Origin: Streptomyces sp. NBC_00539 | GTDB lineage: Bacteria; Actinomycetota; Actinomycetes; Streptomycetales; Streptomycetaceae | DNA length: 64,000 bases | NCBI RefSeq assembly: GCF_036346105.1 | Contig: NZ_CP107811.1 | Location: 186,001 to 250,000, forward strand | Direction: 5' to 3' | Part shown: positions 33,150-42,408 of the stretch, piece after piece | How positions within the stretch are numbered: the stretch's first letter is position 1 | Layout of the letters: every line of letters begins with the position of its first letter | Translations under genes and position numbers: made by a program | Notes under the pieces: generated by a model | The model's database searches: none | What the model was told of the DNA's origin: nothing | The model's input: only the letters and a program-made list of their open reading frames with translations

Positions 33150-36100
33150 GTGCGCGATGAACAGCTGGCTGCGCTGCGGGCGCGGCTGCGCCGGATCAAC
33201 GGCCGACGTGATCTGGCCGTGGTGTTGGACCCCGAAGCGGTCCGCCAGGCGCGCAGGCTGGAGCCCTACGGCGAGCGGGGCGATCTGGAAGTCCTGCGCC
33301 TTCTCGGCTGGTTCCACCTGTACCGCGCACAGGCGCTACCGGACAGCGTCCACGGCATCTTCGCGATGAAGTCTGCACTCGACGCGTTCGGTGCGTGCTT
33401 TAGGGCTGCCGTCTCCGGTCTGCCCGAAGTATTGCTTCCCCTTCTCGCCGATGAGGCCGACCGCACCGCGACCGCCATGTTGGAGCACGCACTGGCCCAC
33501 CCGGACTCCGGCAGGCTTGCGACCACGGTGGATCTGTGGCAGCGCATCCTGGGAGCTACTCCGGCCGAGCACCCCGAGCGGGCCAGTCGGTTGGCCCGAC
33601 TGGGGACGGCGAAGGCTGTCCTGTTCGACCTGACCGGCAGTTTGGAAGACCTGAATGACGCCGTCACCGTGCTGCAGGAAGCGGTGGCCACCGCCCAACC
33701 GCACGACCCTCAGTACGCGGGGATACTGTCGCATCTCGGCCTGGGGCTGTTCCTGCGGTCCGAGCGAACCGGTGACCCGGACGACCTGAATTCTGCCATC
33801 GGCCACTTTCGGAAGGCGTTACGTGCCTTCCCCGCCGACTTCTCGGACCGCTCGGGAACCTTGTCCAATCTGGCGGGCGCGCTGGTGAGGAGATACGAAC
33901 GGACCAGTGCGCCAAAAGATCTGAACGAAGCTATCGCCTTGGGCCATGAGGCGGTTGCCGCCAGCCAGCCCCGCCATGCCGACCGGGCAGGGCGGCTGTC
34001 GAACCTCGGGACAGCGTTGATGATCCGGTTCGCACGGACGGGCGCGCTGGAGGACCTGAACACTGCCATCGATCACTTCCACGAGGCGTACAGCATTCCG
34101 GTCGACGCTCCTTTCGATCACGCCGGCATGGTGCTTAACCTCGGTTGCGCACTCCTGCAGCGGTTTCACCGCAAGGGTGGGCCGGAGGACCTCAATACCG
34201 CCATCGATCACATCAAGGAAGCGGTGGAGACCGTACCTCCGGGCTATCGCCACCGGGCAGGATGGTTGTCCATCCTCGGCGGCGCTCTGGGTGACCGGTT
34301 CGAACTGACCGGTGCGCTCGAGGACCTGGACGACGCCATCGCATTTGGACGTCAGGCAGTGGCCGCGACCCCGGCCGACCACCCAGACCGTGCCTCGTGG
34401 TCGTCCAACCTGGCCGCGGCGCTGCGGCACCGGTTCGACCGGACGGGAGCCGAGGCCGACCTGGAGGCTGCCATCGACGCAGGTCAGCAGGCGGTGGACG
34501 GGCTACCCCTCCATAACGCGGCTCGGGGGAGGGCGCTGGCCAACCTCGGGGGTGCGCTGTTGAGGAGGTACGAGCGAAACGGATCTCTGAGGGACTTGGA
34601 CCTCGTGATCGACCACTTCAGCAGAGCCGTGGACGAGACCCTGCACGACCATGACGACTACGCGAGGTGGCTGTCCAACCTGGGGACCGCACTACGAAGC
34701 CGATCCGAGCGGACTGGTGCCGAGGCGGACTTGGAAGCGGCCGTCGCGGTCGGCCGGAAGGCGGTGGCGACAGCACCACTCGATCACCCAGAACGCGGAA
34801 GGACGCTGTCCAACCTCGCACTCGCCCTGTTCAGTCGGTTCCGGCGAACCAAAGACCGGGCGGACCTGGATGCCGCCATTCTGGGCTTCCGCCAGGCGGT
34901 ATCAGCCGTTCCCGACAGTCGGCCCGAGCGCGCGAGCTTTCTATGCAATCTCGCAGTCGCGCTCGGCGAGAGATTCATACGCGGGAGCGCTGCCGCGGAT
35001 CTGGACGAGGCAGTGCGGTGCCAACTGGAGGCGGCGGCCGCAGAATCGGCAGCTCCTTCGGTCCGCGTCCGAGCAGCGTGGACGGCGGCTGCGCTGCTGT
35101 TTGAGTCCGGTGATGTGACGCGGGCTGCGGAGGCAGCGGAAGAAGCCGTGCTGTTGCTCCCGCAAGTGACCCCTCGTCGCCTCGAGCGCAGTGACCAGCA
35201 GTACGCGATCGGCGCCTTCGCCGGACTGGCGACCACGGCCGCCGCGTTGGCGCTTACCGCCCCGGGTGGAACCGCTTCCGGGCGGGCTGGGCGGGCTCTA
35301 CGGTTGCTTGAGGCGGGCAGGGCGGTACTGATCGGCCAAGCGCTGGACACCAGGAGTGATCTCACCGATCTGCGCCAGCACCACCCGGAGCTGGCACGCC
35401 GGTTCACGCTGTTGCGCGAGCGGCTTGATGCTCCCACGGATTCCATGACTTTCGTCGAGGGGGGCGGTGGCCCTGCGGTCCAGCACGACCCTGAGGCACG
35501 GCACCGTCGTCGGCTCGTGGACGAGTTCGCCTCTCTCCTGGCTGAAATACGCAGTCTGAAGGGCTTCTCTTCCTTCGCGTCACCACCCACCATCGAAGAG
35601 CTCCTTTCCGAGGCCTCCCATGGTCCGGTGGTGATTTTCAACGTCAGTGCCTTCCGCAGTGACGCCCTGCTGCTCACCAGTGCGGGCATCACCAGTGTGG
35701 AACTACCGCTCCTCACTGAGGACAAGCTCTTCGATCAGATCACCGGCTTGCAGCGAACCCGGCAGGCAGCGTCGGCCGGGTCGGACCAGACGGAACGAGA
35801 GCAGGCTCAGGCACACCTCGTCGACATGCTCCAGTGGCTGTGGGATGTGGCCGCCGGGCCGGTGTTGGAAGCCTTGGGATATGCCGACTCCCCTTCAACA
35901 AGTCGTCGGCGGGAGGGCCAGGACGAGGAGTGGCCGCGGGTGTGGTGGATCCCCGGCGGCCTGTTGGGACAGCTGCCCCTCCACGCCGCCGGCTATCACA
36001 CCGACCCTGCCGAGGGCGCACCAATGCGTACCGTCATGGACCGGGTCGTCTCCTCTTACACGCCGAGCGTGCGCACTCTGCGATACGCCCGTGAACGTGC

Positions 36101-36803
36101 GCACGCCCGTGCCGCCCAATCGGCACAGGCCACACGCAGCTTGATCGTGGCGATGCCGACCACGCCAGGTCTTCCGGACGAAGGGCGCCTTGATTTCGTC
36201 GCGAAGGAAGTGACCAAAGTCTGGCCTCACTTACCGCATCCTCTACTCCTGAAGGAGCCTGGGACCACCGAGGGAACCGCCGAGCCAACGCCGCTCATCC
36301 CCACCAGCGTCAACGTGCTTACGTGCCTTCCGGACTGTACGTTCGCTCATTTCGCATGCCATGGTGACAGCGACTCGGTCGACCCGTCGAAGAGCCTGCT
36401 CCTGCTCCACGACCACCGGGAAGCCCCGCTCACCGTGGCCACTCTGGCCGCAACCGTGCTCGATCGGGCCGGACTGGCCTACTTGTCCGCCTGCCGCACC
36501 GCGGCCGTCGACCACCTCCAGCTCCTCGATGAGGCCATCCATCTCACCTCCGCGTTCCAGCTCGCCGGCTTTCCCCATGTCATCGGAACGCTTTGGGAAA
36601 TCGACGACCAGGTGGCTGTCACCATCGCTGATGACTTCTATACCGGCCTGCGGGTCGGTTCCGGACGCATGGACCCCGAACGCGCAGCGCGCGCCCTTCA
36701 CGAGGCCGTACGCCGGGTACGCGACGGTCACGACCTGCCGCCGCCCTTCGACCGGAGAGGAGCGCCCCTGCTCTGGGCCGCCTATCTTCATGCGGGCGCG
36801 TGA
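33150..36803 (+). CDS. TPR-CHAT protein (caspase-like peptidase)
   Basis: A 1217-residue protein. From about residue 100 to 650 it is a string of TPR-like repeats, each about 45 residues, with the pattern LSNLGTALRSRSERTGAEAD then LEAAVAVGRKAV. The last 370 residues are a CHAT domain, a caspase-related cysteine peptidase. FAHFACHGD carries the catalytic His1071 and AYLSACRTAAVD the catalytic Cys1115; FPHVIGTLWEIDD is the standard following strand. In related systems such as Craspase/TPR-CHAT, the repeat part senses a partner and the CHAT part cuts a target protein. GTG at 33150 is preferred (GGGGG upstream) over 33111. It is divergent from the finger and membrane genes. Confidence 0.88.
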   Translation: MRDEQLAALRARLRRINGRRDLAVVLDPEAVRQARRLEPYGERGDLEVLRLLGWFHLYRAQALPDSVHGIFAMKSALDAFGACFRAAVSGLPEVLLPLLADEADRTATAMLEHALAHPDSGRLATTVDLWQRILGATPAEHPERASRLARLGTAKAVLFDLTGSLEDLNDAVTVLQEAVATAQPHDPQYAGILSHLGLGLFLRSERTGDPDDLNSAIGHFRKALRAFPADFSDRSGTLSNLAGALVRRYERTSAPKDLNEAIALGHEAVAASQPRHADRAGRLSNLGTALMIRFARTGALEDLNTAIDHFHEAYSIPVDAPFDHAGMVLNLGCALLQRFHRKGGPEDLNTAIDHIKEAVETVPPGYRHRAGWLSILGGALGDRFELTGALEDLDDAIAFGRQAVAATPADHPDRASWSSNLAAALRHRFDRTGAEADLEAAIDAGQQAVDGLPLHNAARGRALANLGGALLRRYERNGSLRDLDLVIDHFSRAVDETLHDHDDYARWLSNLGTALRSRSERTGAEADLEAAVAVGRKAVATAPLDHPERGRTLSNLALALFSRFRRTKDRADLDAAILGFRQAVSAVPDSRPERASFLCNLAVALGERFIRGSAAADLDEAVRCQLEAAAAESAAPSVRVRAAWTAAALLFESGDVTRAAEAAEEAVLLLPQVTPRRLERSDQQYAIGAFAGLATTAAALALTAPGGTASGRAGRALRLLEAGRAVLIGQALDTRSDLTDLRQHHPELARRFTLLRERLDAPTDSMTFVEGGGGPAVQHDPEARHRRRLVDEFASLLAEIRSLKGFSSFASPPTIEELLSEASHGPVVIFNVSAFRSDALLLTSAGITSVELPLLTEDKLFDQITGLQRTRQAASAGSDQTEREQAQAHLVDMLQWLWDVAAGPVLEALGYADSPSTSRRREGQDEEWPRVWWIPGGLLGQLPLHAAGYHTDPAEGAPMRTVMDRVVSSYTPSVRTLRYARERAHARAAQSAQATRSLIVAMPTTPGLPDEGRLDFVAKEVTKVWPHLPHPLLLKEPGTTEGTAEPTPLIPTSVNVLTCLPDCTFAHFACHGDSDSVDPSKSLLLLHDHREAPLTVATLAATVLDRAGLAYLSACRTAAVDHLQLLDEAIHLTSAFQLAGFPHVIGTLWEIDDQVAVTIADDFYTGLRVGSGRMDPERAARALHEAVRRVRDGHDLPPPFDRRGAPLLWAAYLHAGA

Positions 36804-37087
36804 ACCCCGAGCCGCTCGCCGCTGTATCGGGCGACGCACCGCTTCCGGACAGGACGGCCAGGCCTCGGTCGGCCAGGGGGGAACCAGTGTCGCCCGCTCC
36901 GGGTTATCGGTGTGGCAGACGTCTGTGACACGGCGATGGGCACCGTTCGTTCCAGCGCTTACACCTGGACGTGCGATCAGCGCAAAGCCCCTCGCCAACT
37001 ACCTCGACTACGTCGACTCCGCGAACGCCTCGCCCACATCCCGGTTGCAGCCATGCGCTCTTTCGCGACTCGGTTCTGTCTTCTTGG
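36804..37087. other. Interval between CHAT gene and IS relic
   Basis: No gene is supported. A plus-strand frame at 36912-37103 has no recognised domain. Confidence 0.4.
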
Positions 37088-37735
37088 TCAGCGCCGCGTC
37101 TGAGGATGCCCGCGAGGTGGAGTGCGGCCTAGTAAGCGGTCGCGAGCTTGTCGGTTCGTGTGGCCAGGCCGCGCCACTGTTTGAGGCGGTTGATGCGCGA
37201 TCGACGGCGTTCCGCTGCTTGTAGGCCTCCGCGTCGAAGGCGGGGGCGGACGGCCGCCGAGCCGGCCTCGCCGCAGGCGGTGGCCGCCTTGGCCGGAGGG
37301 CTGCGGGATGACCGCACGGATGCCCCGACGGCGCAGGTGGTTGCGGATGGCGCGGGAAGAATACGCGCGGTCGGCCAGGACAGAGAGGGTCCGTGGCCTG
37401 CCCGGCCCGCTTCGAGGCACGCGAATGCGGGACATCACCGTCTCGAAGGCGGGTACATGACCTGCTTGGCCTGTGGTGACAGTGAAGGCCAGAGGACGTG
37501 CGCGGCCGTCTGCGCCAAGTGGGCCTTGGTGCTCAGCCCGCCGCCGGAGCATCCGAGCCCGCGATCGGCGGGCTCGCGGAAATGGACCGCCAGCTGCCCG
37601 GATGACCGCGGAGTCCACCGAGACCGTCCAGTCGATGTCGTCGTCGACGTCCGCCGCCAGGGCGAGCTGGTGCGGTACTTCCACGCGACGGCCTCAAGAG
37701 TGCGGCGGTGCTCGGCCCATCGCGCAGTCGGGCCC
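37088..37735 (-). pseudogene. IS5-family transposase relic, multiply frameshifted
   Basis: Pieces in different frames match the same transposase group as at 18211: ARWAEHRRTLEAVAWKYRTS, then DDDIDWTVSVDSAVIRA, and RPLAFTVTTGQAGHVPAFET, LSVLADRAYSSRAIRNHLRR and RGIRAVIPQ. The first and second catalytic Asp are recognisable, but the frame is broken several times and the C-terminal end is scrambled. It abuts the 3' end of the glyoxalase-like gene at 37739. Confidence 0.8.
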
Positions 37736-37738
37736 TGG

Positions 37739-38374
37739 TCAGATCGTGACCGGACCGTGGGCGGTGGCGAACTCGACCGAGACCAGGCCCGGCTCCTCAT
37801 CCTCGACCCAGGTGACGTCGATCTGGTCGAGGGGGTGGTCGGCCGGTTCGCCGAGGAATTCGGCGATGGAGGCGGCGTCGCCGGCGATGGAGACCCCGTG
37901 GATGGTGGTGGAGGTGCGCGGGTCAGCGCTCGGGCGTTCCTCGACGGGGACCAACCACTGAAGGAAATAGGGCAGTTGCGGGTCCTCCAGCAGTTCCAGC
38001 AGGCCGATCTGCTTCCACCGCAGGTCGAAGCCGTCGGGGCGGACACGGTGTCCCTCGGCCGAGGTGCGGCCAAGGCGGGCCTCGACTGGGGCGATGTCGT
38101 CGACGGAGACCACCCAACCGAGCCAGCCGCCGCCCTCGGCGGCGCGGCGCGCGACCGCCCGGCCGAAGGGTGCGCGGTCGGCGGCGGGGTGGTCGAGGGT
38201 GGTGACGACCTCGACGTAGGTGCCGCCGCTCAGCGGGAGAATGAAATTGCGGGTGCCGAATCGCGGATGCACGCCCCCGTCGACGAACCCGGCGCCGAGG
38301 GCCGATCCGATCCACTGGACGGTCGAGACGAAGCTGTCGCGGGCCACCGCATAGGACACGTGATCAAGTCGCAC
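37739..38374 (-). CDS. VOC/glyoxalase-like protein
   Basis: A 211-residue protein of the Glyoxalase_3-like kind. The start MRLDHVSYAVARDSF is the typical first strand of VOC proteins, with the metal-ligand His at residue 4. It continues GVHPRFGTRNFILPLSGGTY, then VEVVTTLDHPAAD with a second ligand region, WLGWVVSVDDI and the second module FFLQW-like strand with HGVSIAG. Two paired beta-alpha-beta modules are thus visible. Start GTG at 38374 is favoured over TTG at 38395. A metal-dependent lyase, dioxygenase or binding role is possible; no substrate can be inferred. Confidence 0.75.
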   Translation of the reverse strand: MRLDHVSYAVARDSFVSTVQWIGSALGAGFVDGGVHPRFGTRNFILPLSGGTYVEVVTTLDHPAADRAPFGRAVARRAAEGGGWLGWVVSVDDIAPVEARLGRTSAEGHRVRPDGFDLRWKQIGLLELLEDPQLPYFLQWLVPVEERPSADPRTSTTIHGVSIAGDAASIAEFLGEPADHPLDQIDVTWVEDEEPGLVSVEFATAHGPVTI

Positions 38375-38671
38375 TGCGGCATCATCACCCCGCAACCCGC
38401 ACAGATCCCGACGCCACGCCCGCCGCCCGGGCCACGTCCCCCGTGGATTCAGCCGTGGAGCGGAACATCATCGTCACCCCGGCAGGGGGAGGCCCGGTTG
38501 AAGCCAGGCAGCAGCGCTGCTGCCGTACGATTCGATCCGCATGCAGCACCGTGCGCAGAGCACTTCCAAGAGCCAGGCTCTCGTTGCAAAAGCGGCTCGC
38601 GTGCCCCACCCTGCGGCCTTCTCCAGCGTCCCCGGACACCGAAGTCCCGCTCACGCGTAGGGCTCTCACAC

Positions 38672-38704
38672 GTCACAGACCGGTCACAGTCACCTCACAG
38701 CCGC
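38672..38704 (+). promoter_or_regulatory. Three 11-bp direct repeats, PHO-box-like
   Basis: Units GTCACAGACCG (38672-38682), GTCACAGTCAC (38683-38693) and CTCACAGCCGC (38694-38704) follow each other without gap. The 11-bp period and the TCAC core match the layout of PhoP boxes in Streptomyces. They lie 24 bases before the ATG of the PASTA-like lipoprotein gene, so they cover its promoter. Confidence 0.5.
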
Positions 38705-38727
38705 ACACGCCCCGCGAGCATGACCGG

Positions 38728-39366
38728 ATGCGCACACACCACGCCATCGCCCTGCTCACCGCGGCCGCAGCCCTCACCCTCACCGCATGCCAAGGCGACC
38801 TTCCCAGCATTGCCCCCACCTCGGCGGCGCCCACAGCGACCACGCCGGCTGCGTCAGCCCCGGCGGCCGCGCCCCCGGCGAAGGGCAAGACCGCCACCCT
38901 CCCCAACCTCGTCGGTAAGGGCCTCCAGACCGCACAAGACGAGGCGCAGGCCAGCGGGTTCTACGCCCTCAAATCCCACGACAGCCTCGGCCGGGACCGA
39001 ATGCAGGTCCTCGACCGCGACTGGAAGGTGTGCAGCCAATCCCCGGCCGGTGGCGTGGCCATGGAGACCAGCACCACCATCGATCTGGGCGCCGTGAAGC
39101 TCGAAGAGACCTGTCCTGCCGGCGACGTCGCTGCGCCCAAGCCGGCCGGCAGCACGATGCCGAACTTCGTCGGGCAGGGCATGAAGGCCGTACGCGGGGC
39201 GCTCCCGTCGAACGCCTCCATCACCGTCAAGGACGCCTTGCAGGGCCGCATGGTGCTCCAGGAGTCGAACTGGAAGGTATGCACACAGGCTCCGTCCGCC
39301 GGGACCGCGCTGTCCGGGCAGCCCGTCAGCTTCACCGTGGCCAAGACCGAAGAGACTTGTCCCTGA
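38728..39366 (+). CDS. Lipoprotein with two PASTA-like repeats
   Basis: A 212-residue precursor. The signal ends in LTLTACQG, a lipobox with Cys18. A Thr/Ala/Pro-rich linker follows, then two repeats. The first begins ATLPNLVGKGLQTAQDEAQA, with DWKVCSQSPAGG, and the second begins STMPNFVGQGMKAVRGAL, with NWKVCTQAPSAGTAL. This is a PASTA-like pattern (P.. G....A......) with an added Cys in each unit and a final EETCP; the extra Cys probably form disulfides. It would sit on the outer face of the membrane and may bind cell-wall material. ATG at 38728. PhoP-like repeats upstream suggest phosphate control. Confidence 0.8.
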   Translation: MRTHHAIALLTAAAALTLTACQGDLPSIAPTSAAPTATTPAASAPAAAPPAKGKTATLPNLVGKGLQTAQDEAQASGFYALKSHDSLGRDRMQVLDRDWKVCSQSPAGGVAMETSTTIDLGAVKLEETCPAGDVAAPKPAGSTMPNFVGQGMKAVRGALPSNASITVKDALQGRMVLQESNWKVCTQAPSAGTALSGQPVSFTVAKTEETCP

Positions 39367-39701
39367 CCCATGTACGAGGCGGTGAGCGGGAGGGGAGGAA
39401 ACCAGCGCTCCCGCCCGTTCACAGCCGAGGACCGCGACACCCTTCGCGCACTGCACGCCGACGTGCCTCGGTAGCGGCGATCTCTTCCTCTGTCGCACCC
39501 ATGGCACCGGGCAACCGCTCGCGCAGGGTCCGCTCCAACAGCTCCAGGTCCGCCGAGAGGTCCGGCGCCGTCCCGGGTGCCGGTCCGGGCAGGGGGCGCC
39601 GGGGCTCGGGTTCCACGCATCCGATCGTCCATGCGCAGACCGCATGCGGAGCAGGACCCGTCGGGCGGCTCAGCATCGGATCGCTCCGGAGTCCCGACGG
39701 C
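39367..39701. other. Intergenic stretch with possible SUKH/SMI1 relic
   Basis: Minus-strand sequence around 39470-39590 reads LELLERTLRERLPGAM then GATEEEIAATEARRR, reminiscent of the first helices of SMI1/KNR4 immunity proteins ('GATE.EI...E'). The frame is not continued. GCGGGAG (39386-39392) and CTCCCGC (39408-39414) could form a terminator between converging genes. Confidence 0.35.
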
Positions 39702-40508
39702 TCAGCGGTCCGGGTTGATGCCCGACGACACGGACTTCACGCGGGCGACCTGGACCACCGCTGCGTGCTCCACGTTGCTGCGCGCGATGTCGTCCGCGTG
39801 GATATGGACGAGGACGTCGGCGACGACGGTGCCGATGCGCATGACGACGTGGTTGACGTCGCCGTCCCGGAACGCTTCGGTCGCGTCGGCGCCGGAGTCC
39901 ACCGTCAGCGGCTTCGCCGGTACGCCGTCCTCCGCGCTCGACTTCCGCCGCTGCTCCGCGAGGCCCTTCATCGCCGTACCCGCCTGCGCCTCCGTCTCGA
40001 AGGTGAAGAGGGTGAACTCATATCGCGTTTTGTCCGCGTTGCCCCGGGCCTCCATCTCCTTCTTACCGGCGGCCTGGACCCCGGCACACTGCGTCTTCGT
40101 CTCCTCGGAGCAGGCGCTGCGCGCTGCCCCGTCCTGGACCAGGACGGGATCACCGCCGACGAAGACGTCGCCGATGTTCCTCTCGGTCGGGAGCGCGTAG
40201 TACAGCCCCGTCGCATCCACCCAGACCGGGGGCATCCTCGGTGTGATGGGCTGCTGGGTCGCGGCGGGGGCGGAGGACCGCTCACCGCCCTCGGCGGGCG
40301 AGTCCGACGCCTTCTTCCCCGTGGTCGGGGCACCCGCGGTCGCGCTGCCCGTCGCCGCACCGCCAGACGCGGAACCGCCCGCAACGGCGCCGTTCGTTGC
40401 CGCGCCGCTCGTTGCCGCCTTCCCCGTCTGGGCGCTCCCGCCCTCGCACGCCGTCAGCGACAGCGTCAGCGCCACCGCGACTGCGGTCCCCCGTGCAACA
40501 GCCTTCAC
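39702..40508 (-). CDS. Lipoprotein of unknown function
   Basis: A 268-residue precursor. The signal peptide ends LTLSLTACEGG, a good lipobox. A long low-complexity linker of Gly/Ala/Thr/Ser (about residues 25-75) precedes a folded domain (residues about 88-265) with WVDATGLYYALPTERNIGDV, RYEFTLFTFETEAQAGTAM and VMRIGTVVADVLVHIHAD. Four Cys of the middle (RSACSEETKTQCAG) may pair. The start is a GTG at 40508 with GGAGGAG five bases upstream. It is probably a surface lipoprotein; the domain resembles DUF3558-like Streptomyces/Mycobacterium lipoproteins only in general layout. Confidence 0.78.
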   Translation of the reverse strand: MKAVARGTAVAVALTLSLTACEGGSAQTGKAATSGAATNGAVAGGSASGGAATGSATAGAPTTGKKASDSPAEGGERSSAPAATQQPITPRMPPVWVDATGLYYALPTERNIGDVFVGGDPVLVQDGAARSACSEETKTQCAGVQAAGKKEMEARGNADKTRYEFTLFTFETEAQAGTAMKGLAEQRRKSSAEDGVPAKPLTVDSGADATEAFRDGDVNHVVMRIGTVVADVLVHIHADDIARSNVEHAAVVQVARVKSVSSGINPDR

Positions 40509-41356
40509 AAGAACTCCTCCGCCGGTCGTCGCGACCGGGTCACAACCCAGAAATTTTCATGATCACCCAACATCATCAGCCGTTGATCACCAAACCCGTA
40601 GCCAGGGCCGTCCCCCGGAACGCCGGGCAACCGAGCACACGTTGCCCCCGTACGGGCAGCGGGGCGACAGCGGGGACGTCGGCGTGGGGTCAGGGCAGGA
40701 GGTGCCGGCAGGCGTGGTTCGACGGGCTCGACCAGCTGGAGCGGGGCCATCTCGCTGAGACCGGCCGGGCCGGCCACGTAGGCCAGTGCCTCGCATCGAC
40801 GGCCCTCAAGACCAACCCGGTCATCGACTCGGTCTCCGCGAACGGCGATGCCTTACGCCCAGACGCCGTGCGGACGCCGCTCGACGGGCCGAGGACGACC
40901 AGCTCCCACTGGTCACGACAACGCGCGACCTGCGCATCTCTCACCAGATGACAGTGGGCAGATGACGAGGCGGTGACGGGCGCAGACAGGCCGGATTGTT
41001 CACGAGTTTCCGGTTCCGGCACGGATCTTGGGGTGCGATTGCGGAGAGTCACGCGCCACCGCCACGTCCATGCCGCGCAAGGCGGGCAACGAGTCCATGT
41101 GCAGTCCAGGAGGAAGGCGAAGTGCTGGGATGGAAGCTGCCGCCAGGGTGGTTGAGGCGAGTTCAGCCCCGGCCGCCGAGGCTGGTCGGCATCCCGAAGG
41201 TGCGCCGGTACGGCCGCCGTTCGCTCGCCATGCCGGCACGGTACTGCGGGCTCACAGCCCGTACGGCGTGTCCGGCGTCACCGGGACGTACGCGCCCCCG
41301 GCCGTCCGGATAAAACGGATGGGCGCGGGCGATCCTGACGCGGCAGGATGCTCCAC
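40509..41356. other. 850-base stretch without a recognisable gene
   Basis: One minus-strand frame (40690-41052) contains VARCRDQWELVVLGPSSGVR and a tail that looks unlike a folded protein. No domain, start or ribosome site supports it. The upstream region of the lipoprotein gene is the only sure content. Confidence 0.4.
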
Positions 41357-41947
41357 ATGACCTTGCCCACCCCCGAGCTGCACACCGCCCGCCTGCGACT
41401 GCGGCCGTTCACCGACGCCGACGCGGCGCCGCTCTACGCGCTGCACAGCAGCGCCAACGTGCTGCGCTACTGGGACTCCCCACCGTGGACCGAACCGGCC
41501 CGCGCCCAGCGCTTCATCACGACCTGCCGGACGATCGAGGAGGAAGGCACGGGAGCGCGGGTGGCCGTCGACCGCGTCCGCGACGGCGCCTTTATCGGTT
41601 GGTGCGGCCTGACCAGCTGGAACCCGGACTTCCGCAGCGCGTCCCTGGGCTACGTCTTCGATGCCGCCGCCTGGGGCCACGGCTATGCCACGGAGACCGC
41701 GCACGCCGTCCTGCGGTGGGCGTTCGATACCCTCGACCTGAATCGCGTCCAAGCCGAGACCGACACCCGCAACCTGGCGTCCGCCCGGGTCCTGGAGAAG
41801 CTCGGCTTCGTCCACGAAGGCATCCTCCGCGAGGACTGCGTCGTCAACGGCGACGTCTCCGACTCCTGGGTCTTCGGCCTCCTCCGCCGCGAGTGGCACC
41901 CGACGGCCACGCCGATGGCCGGCCGCTGGGACCGCGTTGAGCGGTAA
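41357..41947 (+). CDS. GNAT-family N-acetyltransferase (RimJ-like)
   Basis: A 196-residue GNAT protein: TPELHTARLRLRPFTDADAA at the start, SASLGYVFDAAAWGHGYATE with the acetyl-CoA loop (GHGYAT), DLNRVQAETDTRNLASARVL and EKLGFVHEGILRED. This order is diagnostic of the RimJ/RimL group, which acetylates protein N-termini or small amines and some antibiotics. ATGs at 41348 and 41357 are both possible; the second is better placed relative to AGGA. No operon partners. Confidence 0.88.
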   Translation: MTLPTPELHTARLRLRPFTDADAAPLYALHSSANVLRYWDSPPWTEPARAQRFITTCRTIEEEGTGARVAVDRVRDGAFIGWCGLTSWNPDFRSASLGYVFDAAAWGHGYATETAHAVLRWAFDTLDLNRVQAETDTRNLASARVLEKLGFVHEGILREDCVVNGDVSDSWVFGLLRREWHPTATPMAGRWDRVER

Positions 41948-42408
41948 GGCGTGAACACCCCGTCCCGTCTTCCCGGGCGGCCCGCGCGTGACGGCCCTGA
42001 ACTCGCCCGGACGCAGGGCCGTCTCCGCTTCCCCACCACCCGCACGCCGTGGCAGACGGCTTCAGAGCCTCGGTTCTCAGCCGGCCACAACGCCGGCTGC
42101 TTCGCCGACGCCGACGCGGGGACGGCTTCGTCCGCGCCATGTCGCGCCCTGCATGGACGGCCATGGGGAGCCGCGTGAAAGCGGGCAGCCGGCGAACGGA
42201 TGCGAGCGGATCGGTGACGAGTCGCAGCAAGCCGACCCGGTGGCGTGCGAAGCGGATGTGCGCCGCGAGTCCGGAGAGAGAGACGCCGGCATCCATCCGC
42301 GGTAGCGGTGGGCCAGTGAGAAAGCTGGGAGCGCTCGCGCCCGGAGGCCGCCGCCCGGGGGTCTGTGCCCGGACGGTGGGGCTCCCGCCGATACGGCCCG
42401 GTCCGAGC
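41948..42408. other. Intergenic stretch
   Basis: Open frames on the minus strand (HRVGLLRLVTDPLASVRRLP around 42180-42260) have some protein character but no start, domain or family could be set. Confidence 0.35.
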
